36,599 nt of DNA from Acidimicrobiales bacterium (GTDB lineage Bacteria > Actinomycetota > Acidimicrobiia > Acidimicrobiales > Bog-793): contig DATLTN010000031.1 in assembly GCA_035533595.1 (NCBI GenBank), positions 78,363 through 114,961 on the forward strand, written 5' to 3'. This document shows positions 16,798-25,877 of the stretch, piece by piece; positions within the stretch are counted from its first letter, which is position 1; each line of letters opens with the position of its first letter. Made by a program: the position numbers and the translations under genes. A model generated the notes under the pieces. It worked only from the letters and a program-made list of their open reading frames with translations. It made no database searches and had not been told where the DNA came from.

Positions 16798-17678
16798 TGA
16801 CCCTCGACCCCGCCGCCACCTACGCCGCGATCCGCAGCGGCGTGACCGCGCGCCGCTCGTCGCGCGACGTCGTCTCGGTGACCGGCCCCGACGCCCGCAG
16901 CTACCTGCAGGGGCAGTGCAGCCAGGACCTCGACGCGCTCGTCGCCGGGGAGAGCGCCGAGAGCCTCGTCCTCTCCCCGCAGGGCAAGCTCGACGCCTTC
17001 GTGAGCGTGCTCGCGCAGGGCGACGAGTCCTTCCTCCTCGTCGTCGCCGGGGGCTTCGGCGAGGCGCTCTTGGAGCGGCTGGCGCGCTTCAAGCTGCGCG
17101 TGAAGGCCGAGCTCTCCCTCGAGACGGTGCCCGTCGTCGAGCTGCGCGGGCCGCAGGCGGCGCCCCTCGCGGGCGCGCCGGCGCTGCGCGTCGAGTGGCC
17201 GGGTTACGCGGGATGGGACCTGCTCGGCACGGCCGAGCTCCCCGAGGGCGTCAACGAGGGTGCGCCCGAGGCCTTCGAGGCGGCGCGCATCGAGGCGGGC
17301 CTCCCGGAGATGGGCAGTGAGCTCGACGAGGCGACGATCCCCCCCGAGGCGGGGATCGTCGCCCGCTCGGTGAGCTTCACCAAGGGCTGCTTCACCGGCC
17401 AGGAGCTCGTCGCCCGCCTCGACGCGCGCGGCAACCGCACCCCCCGCAACCTGCGCGCCCTGCTGCTCCCGGCCGGGGCGTCGGCCCCGCCGGGGACCGA
17501 GCTCTTCGCCGGCGACAAGGTGGTCGGCCGGCTGACGAGCGTCGCGGCGCGCCCCGACGGCGCCCTCGTCGCCCTCGGCTACCTGCGGCGCGAGGTCGTG
17601 CCCCCCGCCGAGGTGGCCGTCGGTGCACCGGGCGCGGCGCTCACCGCCGAGGTGCGCGAGCTGCCGCTCGCCGGGTGA
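16797..17678 (+). CDS. ygfZ: YgfZ/GcvT-domain folate-binding protein
   Basis: A 293-residue YgfZ-type protein, related to the aminomethyltransferase GcvT, that in E. coli uses tetrahydrofolate to support iron-sulfur cluster assembly or repair. The family signature K-G-C-(Y/F)-x-G-Q-E is present as TKGCFTGQELVARLD (K196, C198). Upstream are SVTGPDARSYLQGQCSQDL and LVLSPQGKLDAFV, typical of the folate-binding N-terminal domain; a C-terminal beta-barrel follows. ATG 16797 overlaps the trpE stop by one base, so it is probably co-translated. It is too short for a true GcvT and no glycine cleavage genes are near. Confidence 0.85.
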   Translation: MTLDPAATYAAIRSGVTARRSSRDVVSVTGPDARSYLQGQCSQDLDALVAGESAESLVLSPQGKLDAFVSVLAQGDESFLLVVAGGFGEALLERLARFKLRVKAELSLETVPVVELRGPQAAPLAGAPALRVEWPGYAGWDLLGTAELPEGVNEGAPEAFEAARIEAGLPEMGSELDEATIPPEAGIVARSVSFTKGCFTGQELVARLDARGNRTPRNLRALLLPAGASAPPGTELFAGDKVVGRLTSVAARPDGALVALGYLRREVVPPAEVAVGAPGAALTAEVRELPLAG

Positions 17679-17765
17679 CGTCGTCGCCGCGGGGTCCTTG
17701 ACCGGCCGCCGCGGGGACACCTGATTGCACAGCTAAGCAACAACCAGGGAGACCGGGGGATCGCC

Positions 17766-18889
17766 GTGGCAAGACCCAGCAGGCACCTGCGTGGCCGGGC
17801 GGCGTTGGGCGGGCTCGCACTGCTCACCGGCAGCACCTCGCTCGCGCTCGTCGCCGGCGGGGGAGCGGGAGCCGCCGCGGCCGGGCCGCACGCCCGCCTC
17901 GGCGCCGTGAAGCCGGACATCTCCTACTTCGCCGGCAAGACGATCACCTTCGAGGTCGGCTCCAAGCCGGGTGGGAGCGGCGACGACTACGTGCGGCCGA
18001 TCGGGCCGCTCATCGCCTCCTACCTGCACTGCTCGGTGAACATCGTCGACAACTCGAGCGGCGCCGACCTCGCCGCCCAGAACGCCGTCGCCACCTCGAC
18101 GCCGGACGGGCTCACGATCGGTGAGCTGAACATCGGCTCGAACTACGACAACGACGTCTCGAACATCCCCGGCCTCGCCTTCACGATGAACAAGATCGAC
18201 ATCATCGCCGGGGCGGCCGTCGGCGGCTCGCCGACGATCGTCGCCTCGCCCCGCTCGGCGATCAAGAACGTGAACGAGTTCGTCGACTCCAGGGCGACCT
18301 CGAAGATCCTCGACGTCACGCCGGGCGGCGTCGACCTCGACCTGCGGGTCTTCCTCGGTGCCTACCGGGTGAACTCCCAGCTGGTGCTCGGCTACACGAG
18401 CGGCTCGGTGCTCGCCGCCGGCTTCCAGCGGGGCGACGCGCCCTTCGCCGCGCAGGGCGTCCCCGCCCTCGGCACCCTCATCGGCGCGGGGTTGGCGAAC
18501 CCGCTCGTGCTCTTCTCGACCGTCCCCTACCCGAAGGGCCTCGCCGAGTACGCGCAGATGAAGAGCGTGCCGACGCTGAAGCGCTACGCGGCGAGCCACC
18601 CGCCGACGACGCGCGCCGGGCGGGTCGCGCTCGACGAGCGGCTGTCGGTGCTCGCGACGCCGGCCTACGGCTTCTTCGCCCCGCAGAACACGCCGCCGAA
18701 GATCCTCGCCGCGCTCACCGCGGCCTTCCACTCGGCGCTCCTGCAGGCCTCGACCAAGGCCGCCTACGAGGCCTTCGCCCTCAGCCCGGGCTACACCCCC
18801 CCGACGTCGTGGTTAAGGACATCCGCGCCAACGCGACCCACCTCACGGTGCTCGCGCAGTTCGTCGCGCAGTCGAGCTTCACCAAGTAG
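17766..18889 (+). CDS. TctC/Bug-type solute-binding protein, frameshifted near the 3' end
   Basis: An exported binding protein of the tripartite tricarboxylate transporter type, about 375 residues if the frame is corrected. A signal peptide covers roughly residues 1-39. Family marks are TITFEVGSKPGGSGDDYVRP and ATSTPDGLTIGELNIGS. At about residue 345 the reading runs into a C7 tract (18796-18802). In the current frame it continues as low-complexity Ser/Arg-rich sequence to 19037, across a direct repeat and into the next gene. One base over, it reads PPDVVVKDIRANATHLTVLA then QFVAQSSFTK and stops at 18887-18889, a natural ending for this family. One extra C would restore it. GTG 17766 has GGGGGA 5 bases upstream. 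No TctA/TctB partners are in the window. Confidence 0.7.
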
Positions 18890-18920
18890 CCCGCCCAGCG
18901 CGGCGCGCGGCGACGCAGCA

Positions 18921-18971
18921 GACTTCGACAGGGCAGGGACTTCGACAGGGCAGCAGTTTTCGACAGGACAG
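18921..18971 (+). repeat. Three-copy direct repeat with TTCGACAGG core
   Basis: GACTTCGACAGGGCAG occurs at 18921-18936 and identically at 18938-18953; a third, diverged copy (TTCGACAGGACAG) ends at 18971. The period is 17-18 bases. The array lies between the natural stop of the binding-protein gene and the ribosome binding site of the beta-propeller gene. Confidence 0.75.
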
Positions 18972-18984
18972 CAAGGGAGGGACG

Positions 18985-20028
18985 ATGACGACGGTTCTGC
19001 ACGTAGGCACCGACGAAGGGGTGCGCACGCTCCGTAGCGAGGACGGGAGCACCTGGGAGGAGCACAAGGCGCAGATGCCGACGCTCTCGGTCGAGGAGGT
19101 CGTGGTCGTCCCCTCCCGCCCGCACATCGTGCTCGCGGGGACCCGCGGCGACGGCGTCTGGCGCAGTGAGGATGGCGGCGCCACCTTCTCCAAGCCCTCG
19201 CGGGGGCGACGCGGCCCGGGCAAGGTCCGTTGCCTCACCCTCGACCCGGTGAACGACAGCCGCGTCTACGCGGGGACCGAGCCGATCGACCTCTACGTGA
19301 GCGACGACCTCGGGGAGCACTGGGAGGTCCTCGAGAGCCTCTGGGAGCACCCCTGGACCGCGCAGGTCGACTACCCGGTCGCGAACGTCGAGCCGCACGT
19401 GCGTGACATCGCCATCGACCCGAGCAACCCCGACGTCCTCTACCTGGCGCTGCAGGTTGGCTACATCTTGAAGTCGGTCGACGGGGCGAAGAGCTGGACG
19501 CTGCTCAACGAGGGCTTCGACGCCGACGTGCACACCTTCGCGATCAACCCCGCGGCGCCGAACGAGCTCTCGATCGCGACCGGGGGCGAGAGCTCCCGGC
19601 GGGGGGTCTCCGGCGGCAAGGCCCTCTTCAAGAGCGCGGACGCGGGGGAGAGCTGGCAGGCGCTCGCCACCGAGTACAGCCAGACCTACTCGATCCCCTA
19701 CCTGCTGAAGCCGGGCCAGCCGGAGACCGCCTACGTGGCGCTCGCCAACGGGAACCCCGGTCGTTGGCGGGCGCGCGAGTCCGGCGCCGAGTCGGTGCTC
19801 GTGCGCACTCGCGACGGCGGGACGAGCTGGGAGGAGGTCCCCCTCCCCTTCTCCTTCGCAGGGCGGGGGATGATCGTCGCGATGACCCCCGACGCGACCG
19901 ACGCCGAGCGCCTCTTCGCCGTGTTCAACACCGGTGAGCTCATCGCGAGCGCCGACGGCGGGGAGTCCTGGAGCGACCTCGGCCTGCGTTTCGAGGGACC
20001 GAACGACCTGAAGTCCGTCGCCGCCTGA
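18985..20028 (+). CDS. Asp-box (BNR) beta-propeller protein
   Basis: A 347-residue protein built from Asp-box repeats of the sialidase/sortilin type (S-x-D-x-G-x-x-W). Seven are visible: SEDGSTW (18-24), SEDGGATF (61-68), SDDLGEHW (106-113), SVDGAKSW (164-171), SADAGESW (217-224), TRDGGTSW (275-282) and SADGGESW (322-329). That number fits a complete single propeller. No signal peptide is seen, and sialidase catalytic arginines cannot be assigned, so it may be a binding scaffold rather than a glycosidase. GGGAGG at 18975-18980 precedes ATG 18985. It follows the binding-protein gene with the repeat array between them, and converges with the kinase gene. Confidence 0.75.
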   Translation: MTTVLHVGTDEGVRTLRSEDGSTWEEHKAQMPTLSVEEVVVVPSRPHIVLAGTRGDGVWRSEDGGATFSKPSRGRRGPGKVRCLTLDPVNDSRVYAGTEPIDLYVSDDLGEHWEVLESLWEHPWTAQVDYPVANVEPHVRDIAIDPSNPDVLYLALQVGYILKSVDGAKSWTLLNEGFDADVHTFAINPAAPNELSIATGGESSRRGVSGGKALFKSADAGESWQALATEYSQTYSIPYLLKPGQPETAYVALANGNPGRWRARESGAESVLVRTRDGGTSWEEVPLPFSFAGRGMIVAMTPDATDAERLFAVFNTGELIASADGGESWSDLGLRFEGPNDLKSVAA

Positions 20029-20040
20029 GCCCTCCGGGGG

Positions 20041-20067
20041 CCGCGCCGCCGCGGGCGCGCGGCGCGG
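20041..20067. terminator. Candidate bidirectional terminator hairpin
   Basis: CCGCGCCGC (20041-20049) pairs perfectly with GCGGCGCGG (20059-20067), a 9-bp all-GC stem with a 9-base loop between the convergent propeller and kinase genes. There is no T tract on either side, so intrinsic termination is only possible, as is usual in very GC-rich Actinobacteria. Confidence 0.4.
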
Positions 20068-20084
20068 GCTGAGCTCGGCCGCGG

Positions 20085-21461
20085 TCAGCCGCCGCCGTCG
20101 GCCTCGACCGAGTCGAGGTGGAAGACGATGCGCATCTCGGTGCCGCCGTCCGGGCCGAGGGGGGAGTGGGCGGTGACGGTCGCGTCCATCGCCGCCGCGA
20201 GCTCGGCGACGATCGCGAGGCCGAGGCCCGAGCCCGAGGTGCGGCCGGGGTGGCGGTCGGACTTGAAGAGGCGCTCGAAGATGTGCGGGAGGTCTTCGGA
20301 GTCGATGCCGCGGCCGTCGTCGCGCACCGCGACGAGGACGTGCTCGTTGTCGCGCTCGACGAGGATGCTGACGCGGGTGCGCGCGAAGCGCTGCGCGTTC
20401 TCGAGGAGGTTGGCGACGACCTGTGCGAGGCGGTGGTAGTCGGCGCGCACCATCAGCCGCTCGTCGGGCACCTCGACGGCGAGCTCCAGTCCCTCGGCGG
20501 TGAAGGCGAAGCGCATCGCCGCCGCGCCCTGGCTGGCGACGGCCACGACGTCGATCTCGCCGATGTCGAGGGCGAACTGGCGGGCGCGCAGCCGCGCCAG
20601 ATCGAGGAGGTCGCCGATCAGGTGCTCGAGGCGGTCGGCCTCGGCGACGACGACGCTGGCGGCGCGGGTTGTGTCCTCGACGGCGCCCTCGCTGATCGCC
20701 TCCGCGTAGCCGCGAATCGAGGTGAGCGGGGTGCGGAACTCGTGGCTGATGGCGAGGAGGAAGTCCCGCTCGGCCTGCTGGGCGCGCTCCAGGTTGGCGG
20801 CCATCGTGTTGATCGAGGCGTCGAGCTCGCGCAGCTCGGGATAGGTGCGGTCGCCGAGGGGGCGGACGCGCGTCGCGAGGTCCCCGGCGGCGATGTTGCG
20901 CGCCGCGACCGCGACCGCGCCGACGCGCCGCGAGATGCGCTGGCTGATGACCGCCGCCACCGCGGCGGCGACGAGCAACGCCACTCCGCCGGCGGTGAGG
21001 AAGTACCAGCCGTTGTCGGTGGCGAAGTTGAGGCGCGACTCGAGGTAGAGGGCGACGGTGATGCGCGCCCTGCCCGTCGAGATGGTGGTCAGGCGGGCAG
21101 CGGCGAAGGCGAGGTGGTTGCGCGAGGTCTTGATCGACTGGCCGGCGAAGAGGGCCCGGCCCTGCGCCCGGTCGATCGGCACGCCGGGCGGCGCGGGGAG
21201 GAGCACGCCGTCGCGGTCGACGGTCACCGAGTCGACGAGGATCTTCCCCCCCGAGGCGAGGCCGAGGAGCTTGGTGAGCGTCGGCAGCGTGCTCTTTGAG
21301 ACGAGGGTCGGGTTGGCGGCGAGGGTGAGCGCCTCGTTCTCGAGGGCGGTCTGCGCGCTCGCGCTCTGCGCGTGGCGGACGAGCAGCAGGCTGACGCTGC
21401 CCGCGAGGAACAGCGCCGCCGCGACGAGCGCGAAGAGCGTGAGGGTGATGCGGGCGCGCAC
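20085..21461 (-). CDS. Sensor histidine kinase
   Basis: A 458-residue membrane kinase. It has an N-terminal membrane helix (about 7-28), an extracytoplasmic sensor region of about 120 residues with no recognised domain, a second membrane helix (about 154-173), and HAMP. The HisKA domain has the phospho-accepting His240 in LAISHEFRTPLTSIRG; the ATPase domain has the N box VVANLLENAQRFA, G1 VRDDGRGI, F box LPHIFERLFKSD and G2 SGSGLGLAI. It starts at GTG (21459-21461), 26 bases after the regulator gene, so the two form one operon transcribed on the minus strand. The signal is unknown. Confidence 0.93.
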   Translation of the reverse strand: MRARITLTLFALVAAALFLAGSVSLLLVRHAQSASAQTALENEALTLAANPTLVSKSTLPTLTKLLGLASGGKILVDSVTVDRDGVLLPAPPGVPIDRAQGRALFAGQSIKTSRNHLAFAAARLTTISTGRARITVALYLESRLNFATDNGWYFLTAGGVALLVAAAVAAVISQRISRRVGAVAVAARNIAAGDLATRVRPLGDRTYPELRELDASINTMAANLERAQQAERDFLLAISHEFRTPLTSIRGYAEAISEGAVEDTTRAASVVVAEADRLEHLIGDLLDLARLRARQFALDIGEIDVVAVASQGAAAMRFAFTAEGLELAVEVPDERLMVRADYHRLAQVVANLLENAQRFARTRVSILVERDNEHVLVAVRDDGRGIDSEDLPHIFERLFKSDRHPGRTSGSGLGLAIVAELAAAMDATVTAHSPLGPDGGTEMRIVFHLDSVEADGGG

Positions 21462-21487
21462 CGCTCAGCGGCGGTTCTGCCGCCCGC

Positions 21488-22189
<702 letters not shown>

Positions 22190-22256
22190 CCGACTAGCGT
22201 CGCGCGTCGACCACGCTCGCGTCGGGACCGCTCCCGGGGACGGCCGTGCCCTTCAC

Positions 22257-22262
22257 TAGGCT
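22257..22262 (+). promoter_or_regulatory. -10 element of trpC, leaderless promoter
   Basis: TAGGCT fits TANNNT and ends 6 bases before GTG 22269, which has no Shine-Dalgarno sequence. No leader-peptide gene or attenuator fits in this short gap, so attenuation by a trp leader is unlikely here. Confidence 0.5.
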
Positions 22263-22268
22263 CGGGCC

Positions 22269-23072
22269 GTGGCCACGATCCTCGACGAGATCCTCGCCGC
22301 GCACCGCGCCGCCTGGGCGGCGGCGCCGGCGGACCTCGGCGCGCTGCGCGAGGCGGCCGCCGGCGCGCCCGCGGCGCGCGACTTCGCCGGGGCGCTCGCG
22401 CGCGCCGGGCGGGCGGGCGGCGGCATCGGTGTCATCGCCGAGGTGAAGCGGCGCTCGCCCTCCAAGGGCGACCTCGCGCCCGGCCTCGATGCGGCGGCCC
22501 TCGCCGCGGCCTACGCGGCGGGCGGGGCGAGCTGCCTCTCGGTGCTCACCGACGCCGACTACTTCGGGGGGAGCGAGGCGGACCTCGTCGCGGCGCGCGC
22601 CGCGGTGGCGCTCCCGGTGCTGCGTAAGGACTTCACCGTGAGCGAGGCCGACCTGCTCGTCGCGCGGGCGATGGGCGCCGACGCGGTGCTGCTCATCGTC
22701 GCCGCCCTCTCCGACGGCGAGCTCGCCCGCTTCCTCGCCGCCGCCGCGGCGCTCGGCCTCTCGGCGCTCGTCGAGGTCCACGACGGAGCCGAGGCGGCGC
22801 GCGCCCTCGACGCCGGGGCCACGCTCGTCGGCGTCAACCAGCGCGACCTGCGCACCTTCGAGGTCGACGGCGCGCGCGCGCTCGCCGTCCTCGGCGCGCT
22901 CCCCGACGGGGTGGTGCGCGTCGCCGAGTCGGGGATCCGCGACGCCGCCGACGTGGCTCGCCTGCGCGACGCGGGCTTCGACGCGGTGCTCGTCGGCGAG
23001 GCCCTCGTCACCGCGGCCGACCCCGCAGCCCGGCTCGCCGCCCTCGGCGCCGGCGTGCTGACCGGCGCCTGA
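22269..23072 (+). CDS. trpC: Indole-3-glycerol-phosphate synthase
   Basis: A 267-residue (beta/alpha)8 barrel that closes the indole ring from carboxyphenylamino-deoxyribulose phosphate. Catalytic residues are in view: GVIAEVKRRSPSKGDL (Glu and Lys), VLRKDFTVSEADLL (Lys), LVEVHDGAEA (Glu), LVGVNQRDLRTFEVD (Asn), and VAESGIRDAADV (Glu, Ser). Single-function, not fused to TrpF. Start GTG 22269 agrees with the family N-terminus ILDEILAAHR and the upstream -10. Head of trpC-trpF-trpB-trpA; trpF starts 7 bases after its stop. Confidence 0.96.
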   Translation: MATILDEILAAHRAAWAAAPADLGALREAAAGAPAARDFAGALARAGRAGGGIGVIAEVKRRSPSKGDLAPGLDAAALAAAYAAGGASCLSVLTDADYFGGSEADLVAARAAVALPVLRKDFTVSEADLLVARAMGADAVLLIVAALSDGELARFLAAAAALGLSALVEVHDGAEAARALDAGATLVGVNQRDLRTFEVDGARALAVLGALPDGVVRVAESGIRDAADVARLRDAGFDAVLVGEALVTAADPAARLAALGAGVLTGA

Positions 23073-23079
23073 GGCCCCC

Positions 23080-23739
23080 GTGTTCGTCAAGGTCTGCGGC
23101 GTCACCAACGAGGAGGACGCTCTGCTCGCCGTCGCGATGGGGGCCGACGCCGTCGGCTTCGTCTTCTCGCCCTCGCCGCGCCAGGTCGCGCCCGCCCTCG
23201 TCGAGGGGATCGTCCGCCGCCTGCCGCCGGAGATCCTCACCGTCGGGGTCTTCCGCGACGACCTCCCCGAGCGGGTCACCGAGATCGTCTCCCGCACGGG
23301 CCTGCGCGCCGCCCAGCTGCACGGCCACGAGCGGCCCGACGACGTCGCCAAGGTCGCGCAGGTGGTGCGCTTCGTGATCAAGGGCTTCAGCGCGAGCTCG
23401 CGTCTCGTCGAGGAGGCCGCCGAGTTCCAGGCGGCGCACGCGCTGCTCGTCGACGGCGCCGCACCGGGCTCGGGGGAGCTCTTCGACTGGCGCCTCGCCG
23501 AGGCGCTGCCGAGCACCCGGCGGGTGATCGTCGCCGGCGGGCTGAACGGCGACAACGTCGCTGCCGCCATCGCCCAGGTCCACCCCTGGGGGGTCGACGC
23601 CTCGACCGGCCTCGAGTCCTCGCCGGGGCACAAGGACCCGCGCAAGGTGCGGGCCTTCATCCAGACGGCGCGGCGCGCCGAGCCCGAGCCCTACGAGCCC
23701 GCGCTCGAGGGCCCCTACGACTGGCAGGAGGAGCGCTGA
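23080..23739 (+). CDS. trpF: Phosphoribosylanthranilate isomerase
   Basis: A 219-residue barrel enzyme isomerising phosphoribosyl-anthranilate. The catalytic cysteine is in [13 protein letters not shown], and the catalytic aspartate in [17 protein letters not shown], where the family more often has a Gly-Gly-Thr-Gly loop; phosphate contacts are [12 protein letters not shown] and [14 protein letters not shown], and AAQLHGHE is a further family mark. Start GTG 23080. The C-terminus has about 20 extra charged residues after [10 protein letters not shown]. Most Actinobacteria lack trpF and rely on PriA, so its presence beside a normal hisA is informative about lineage. Confidence 0.95.
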   Translation: MFVKVCGVTNEEDALLAVAMGADAVGFVFSPSPRQVAPALVEGIVRRLPPEILTVGVFRDDLPERVTEIVSRTGLRAAQLHGHERPDDVAKVAQVVRFVIKGFSASSRLVEEAAEFQAAHALLVDGAAPGSGELFDWRLAEALPSTRRVIVAGGLNGDNVAAAIAQVHPWGVDASTGLESSPGHKDPRKVRAFIQTARRAEPEPYEPALEGPYDWQEER

Positions 23740-23759
23740 GCGCGAGCGACCGGCCGGCG

Positions 23760-24917
23760 ATGGGGCCGCCGGCCGAGGCGGGGCGCTTCGGCGAGTTCGG
23801 CGGCCGCTTCGTCCCCGAGAGCCTGGTCCCGGCCTGCGCCGAGCTCGAGGAGGCCTTCGCCGGCGCGATGGCCGACCCCTCCTTCACCGGGGAGCTGCAG
23901 ACGCTGCTGCGCGACTACGCCGGGCGGCCGACGCCGGTGACCCGCTGCGCGCGCCTCTCCGAGCGCCTCGGCGTCGAGGTGCTCCTGAAGCGCGAGGACC
24001 TCGCGCACACCGGCTCGCACAAGATCAACAACGTCCTCGGCCAGGCGCTGCTCACCAAGCGGATGGGCAAGCGCCGCCTCCTCGCCGAGACGGGGGCGGG
24101 CCAGCACGGCGTCGCGAGCGCGACCGCGGCGGCGCTCCTCGGCCTCGAGTGCGTCGTCTACATGGGCGAGGTCGACGTCGTCCGCCAGGAGCTGAACGTC
24201 TTCCGCATGCGCCTGCTCGGCGCCGAGGTCCGCCCCGTCTCGTCGGGCTCGAAGACCCTGAAGGACGCGATCAACGAGGCGCTCAGGGACTGGGTCGCGA
24301 CCGTCGAGAGCACCCACTACTGCATCGGCTCGGTGGTCGGCCCTCACCCCTTCCCCTACATGGTGCGCGAGTTCCAACGGGTCGTCGGCGACGAGGCGGC
24401 GGGGCAGTGCCGCGAGCTGCTCGGGCGCGACCCCGACGTCGTGGTCGCCTGCGTCGGCGGCGGCTCGAACGCGGCGGGGACCTTCGCCGGCTTCGCCGAC
24501 ACCGCCGCCGAGCTCGTCGGCGTCGAGGCCGCGGGCGGCGCGGCGATCGGCCACGGCCTGCCGGGGATCGTGCACGGGATGCGCTCCCGCTTCCTCCAGG
24601 ACGAGGAGGGCCAGATCCTCGAGGCGCACTCGATCTCCGCGGGGCTCGACTACCCCGGCGTCGGCCCCGAGCACGCCCACCTCGCCTCGACGGGGCGGGC
24701 GCACTACGAGTCGGTTGACGACGAGGAGGTCGTCGCCGCCTTCCGGCTGCTCGCCGAGACCGAGGGGATCCTCCCCGCCCTCGAGCCGGCGCACGCGCTC
24801 GCCTGGCTGGTGCGCGCCGCCGCCTCGGGTGAGGTCGCCCGTGGGGCGACGGTGCTCGTCACCTTGTCGGGGCGCGGCGACAAGGACGTCGCGCAGCTGA
24901 TGGAGCGCCTCGGTTGA
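23760..24917 (+). CDS. trpB: Tryptophan synthase beta chain
   Basis: A 385-residue PLP enzyme (TrpB1 type) joining indole and serine. Seen: [13 protein letters not shown] at the N-terminus, the PLP lysine K88 in [16 protein letters not shown], the catalytic glutamate in [47 protein letters not shown], the phosphate cup [11 protein letters not shown], and [17 protein letters not shown]. All expected ligands are kept. ATG 23760 gives the normal start 8-10 residues before the first conserved block. It overlaps trpA by 4 bases (TTGA), fitting the tight alpha/beta complex of the products. Confidence 0.97.
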   Translation: MGPPAEAGRFGEFGGRFVPESLVPACAELEEAFAGAMADPSFTGELQTLLRDYAGRPTPVTRCARLSERLGVEVLLKREDLAHTGSHKINNVLGQALLTKRMGKRRLLAETGAGQHGVASATAAALLGLECVVYMGEVDVVRQELNVFRMRLLGAEVRPVSSGSKTLKDAINEALRDWVATVESTHYCIGSVVGPHPFPYMVREFQRVVGDEAAGQCRELLGRDPDVVVACVGGGSNAAGTFAGFADTAAELVGVEAAGGAAIGHGLPGIVHGMRSRFLQDEEGQILEAHSISAGLDYPGVGPEHAHLASTGRAHYESVDDEEVVAAFRLLAETEGILPALEPAHALAWLVRAAASGEVARGATVLVTLSGRGDKDVAQLMERLG

Positions 24918-25732
24918 GCTTCGCCGAGCGCCTCGTGACCCCCGTCGCGGCCGCGCCGGGGCGCCTCGAACAGACCTTGCGGGGCGCGCGCGACGCGGGG
25001 CGCAAGCTCCTCGTCCCCTACGTCACCGGCGGCCTCGGCGGGGACTGGTTGGACGTCGTGCGCGCCCTCGCGGCGGCCGGCGCCGACGCCGTCGAGGTGG
25101 GGATCCCCTTCTCGGACCCGGTGATGGACGGCCCGGTGATCCAGGAGGCCTCCGAGCGCGCCCTCGCCGCCGGCACGACGCCGGCCGGCATCCTCGGCGA
25201 GCTCGCCCACCTCGACGCCGACGTGCCGGTCGCGGTGATGACCTACGTGAACATCGTCGCCCGCGCCGGCTACCGGCGGATGGCCCGCGAGATCGCCGCC
25301 GCGGGCGTCGCCGGCGCGATCCTCCCCGACCTCCCCCTCGACGAGGCGGGGGAGTGGCGCACCGAGGCCGCCGCGGCGGGGGTCGACGCCGTCCTCCTCG
25401 CCGCCCCCACCACCCCCGACGACCGCCTGGCGGCGATCTGCGCGGCGAGCCGCGGCTTCGTCTACGCCGTCGGGCTGATGGGCGTGACCGGGGTGCGCGC
25501 CAGCCTCGCCGCCTCGGCGCTCACCATCGCCGGTCGTTGCCGGTCGCTCACCGACACCCCGGTGCTGGTCGGCGTGGGTGTCTCGAGCCCCGAGCAGGCC
25601 GCCGAGGCCTGCACCGTCGCCGACGGCGTGGTCGTCGGCTCGGCGCTCGTGCGCCGCCTCCTCGACGGCGAAGGCCCGGAGGGCGCGGCCGCGTTCGTCG
25701 CCACGCTGCGCGCCGCCCTCGACGCCGGCTGA
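24914..25732 (+). CDS. trpA: Tryptophan synthase alpha chain
   Basis: A 272-residue barrel that cleaves indole-glycerol phosphate and channels indole to TrpB. The catalytic glutamate is in [20 protein letters not shown], with the catalytic aspartate in the same segment; also [48 protein letters not shown] and the phosphate site [10 protein letters not shown] and VVGSALVR. It begins at a rare TTG (24914) that overlaps the trpB stop as TTGA, so the start relies on translational coupling. Last gene of the trp operon. Confidence 0.96.
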   Translation: MSFAERLVTPVAAAPGRLEQTLRGARDAGRKLLVPYVTGGLGGDWLDVVRALAAAGADAVEVGIPFSDPVMDGPVIQEASERALAAGTTPAGILGELAHLDADVPVAVMTYVNIVARAGYRRMAREIAAAGVAGAILPDLPLDEAGEWRTEAAAAGVDAVLLAAPTTPDDRLAAICAASRGFVYAVGLMGVTGVRASLAASALTIAGRCRSLTDTPVLVGVGVSSPEQAAEACTVADGVVVGSALVRRLLDGEGPEGAAAFVATLRAALDAG

Positions 25733-25841
25733 TCGCGCTACGGGCGGGTCGGGCCGCTCCTTGTGCCCGTGTCGAGGATCGCCTCCTCGACGTGCCAAGG
25801 GGCGCTCGCCCGCCGCCCGGCTGCGCCGCGTGGCGGGGGAG

Positions 25842-25872
25842 TAGGTTCGGAGCAGGCCTGACCCCTCGGAGG
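25842..25872 (+). promoter_or_regulatory. Candidate -10 and ribosome binding site of the aldo/keto reductase gene
   Basis: TAGGTT at 25842-25847 fits TANNNT, and CGGAGG (25867-25872) is a strong Shine-Dalgarno sequence 5 bases before ATG 25878. Unlike the biosynthetic operons, this gene appears to have a normal leader of about 25 bases. No -35 was recognised. Confidence 0.4.
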
Positions 25873-25877
25873 CAACC

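Noticed and set aside
16797-17678. GcvT aminomethyltransferase
   Set aside because: Too short, carries the YgfZ KGC(F/Y)xGQE signature, and no other glycine cleavage genes are adjacent.
22190-22268. trp leader-peptide attenuator before trpC
   Set aside because: The gap is about 80 bases, with no Trp-rich short frame and a -10 six bases before the start codon.
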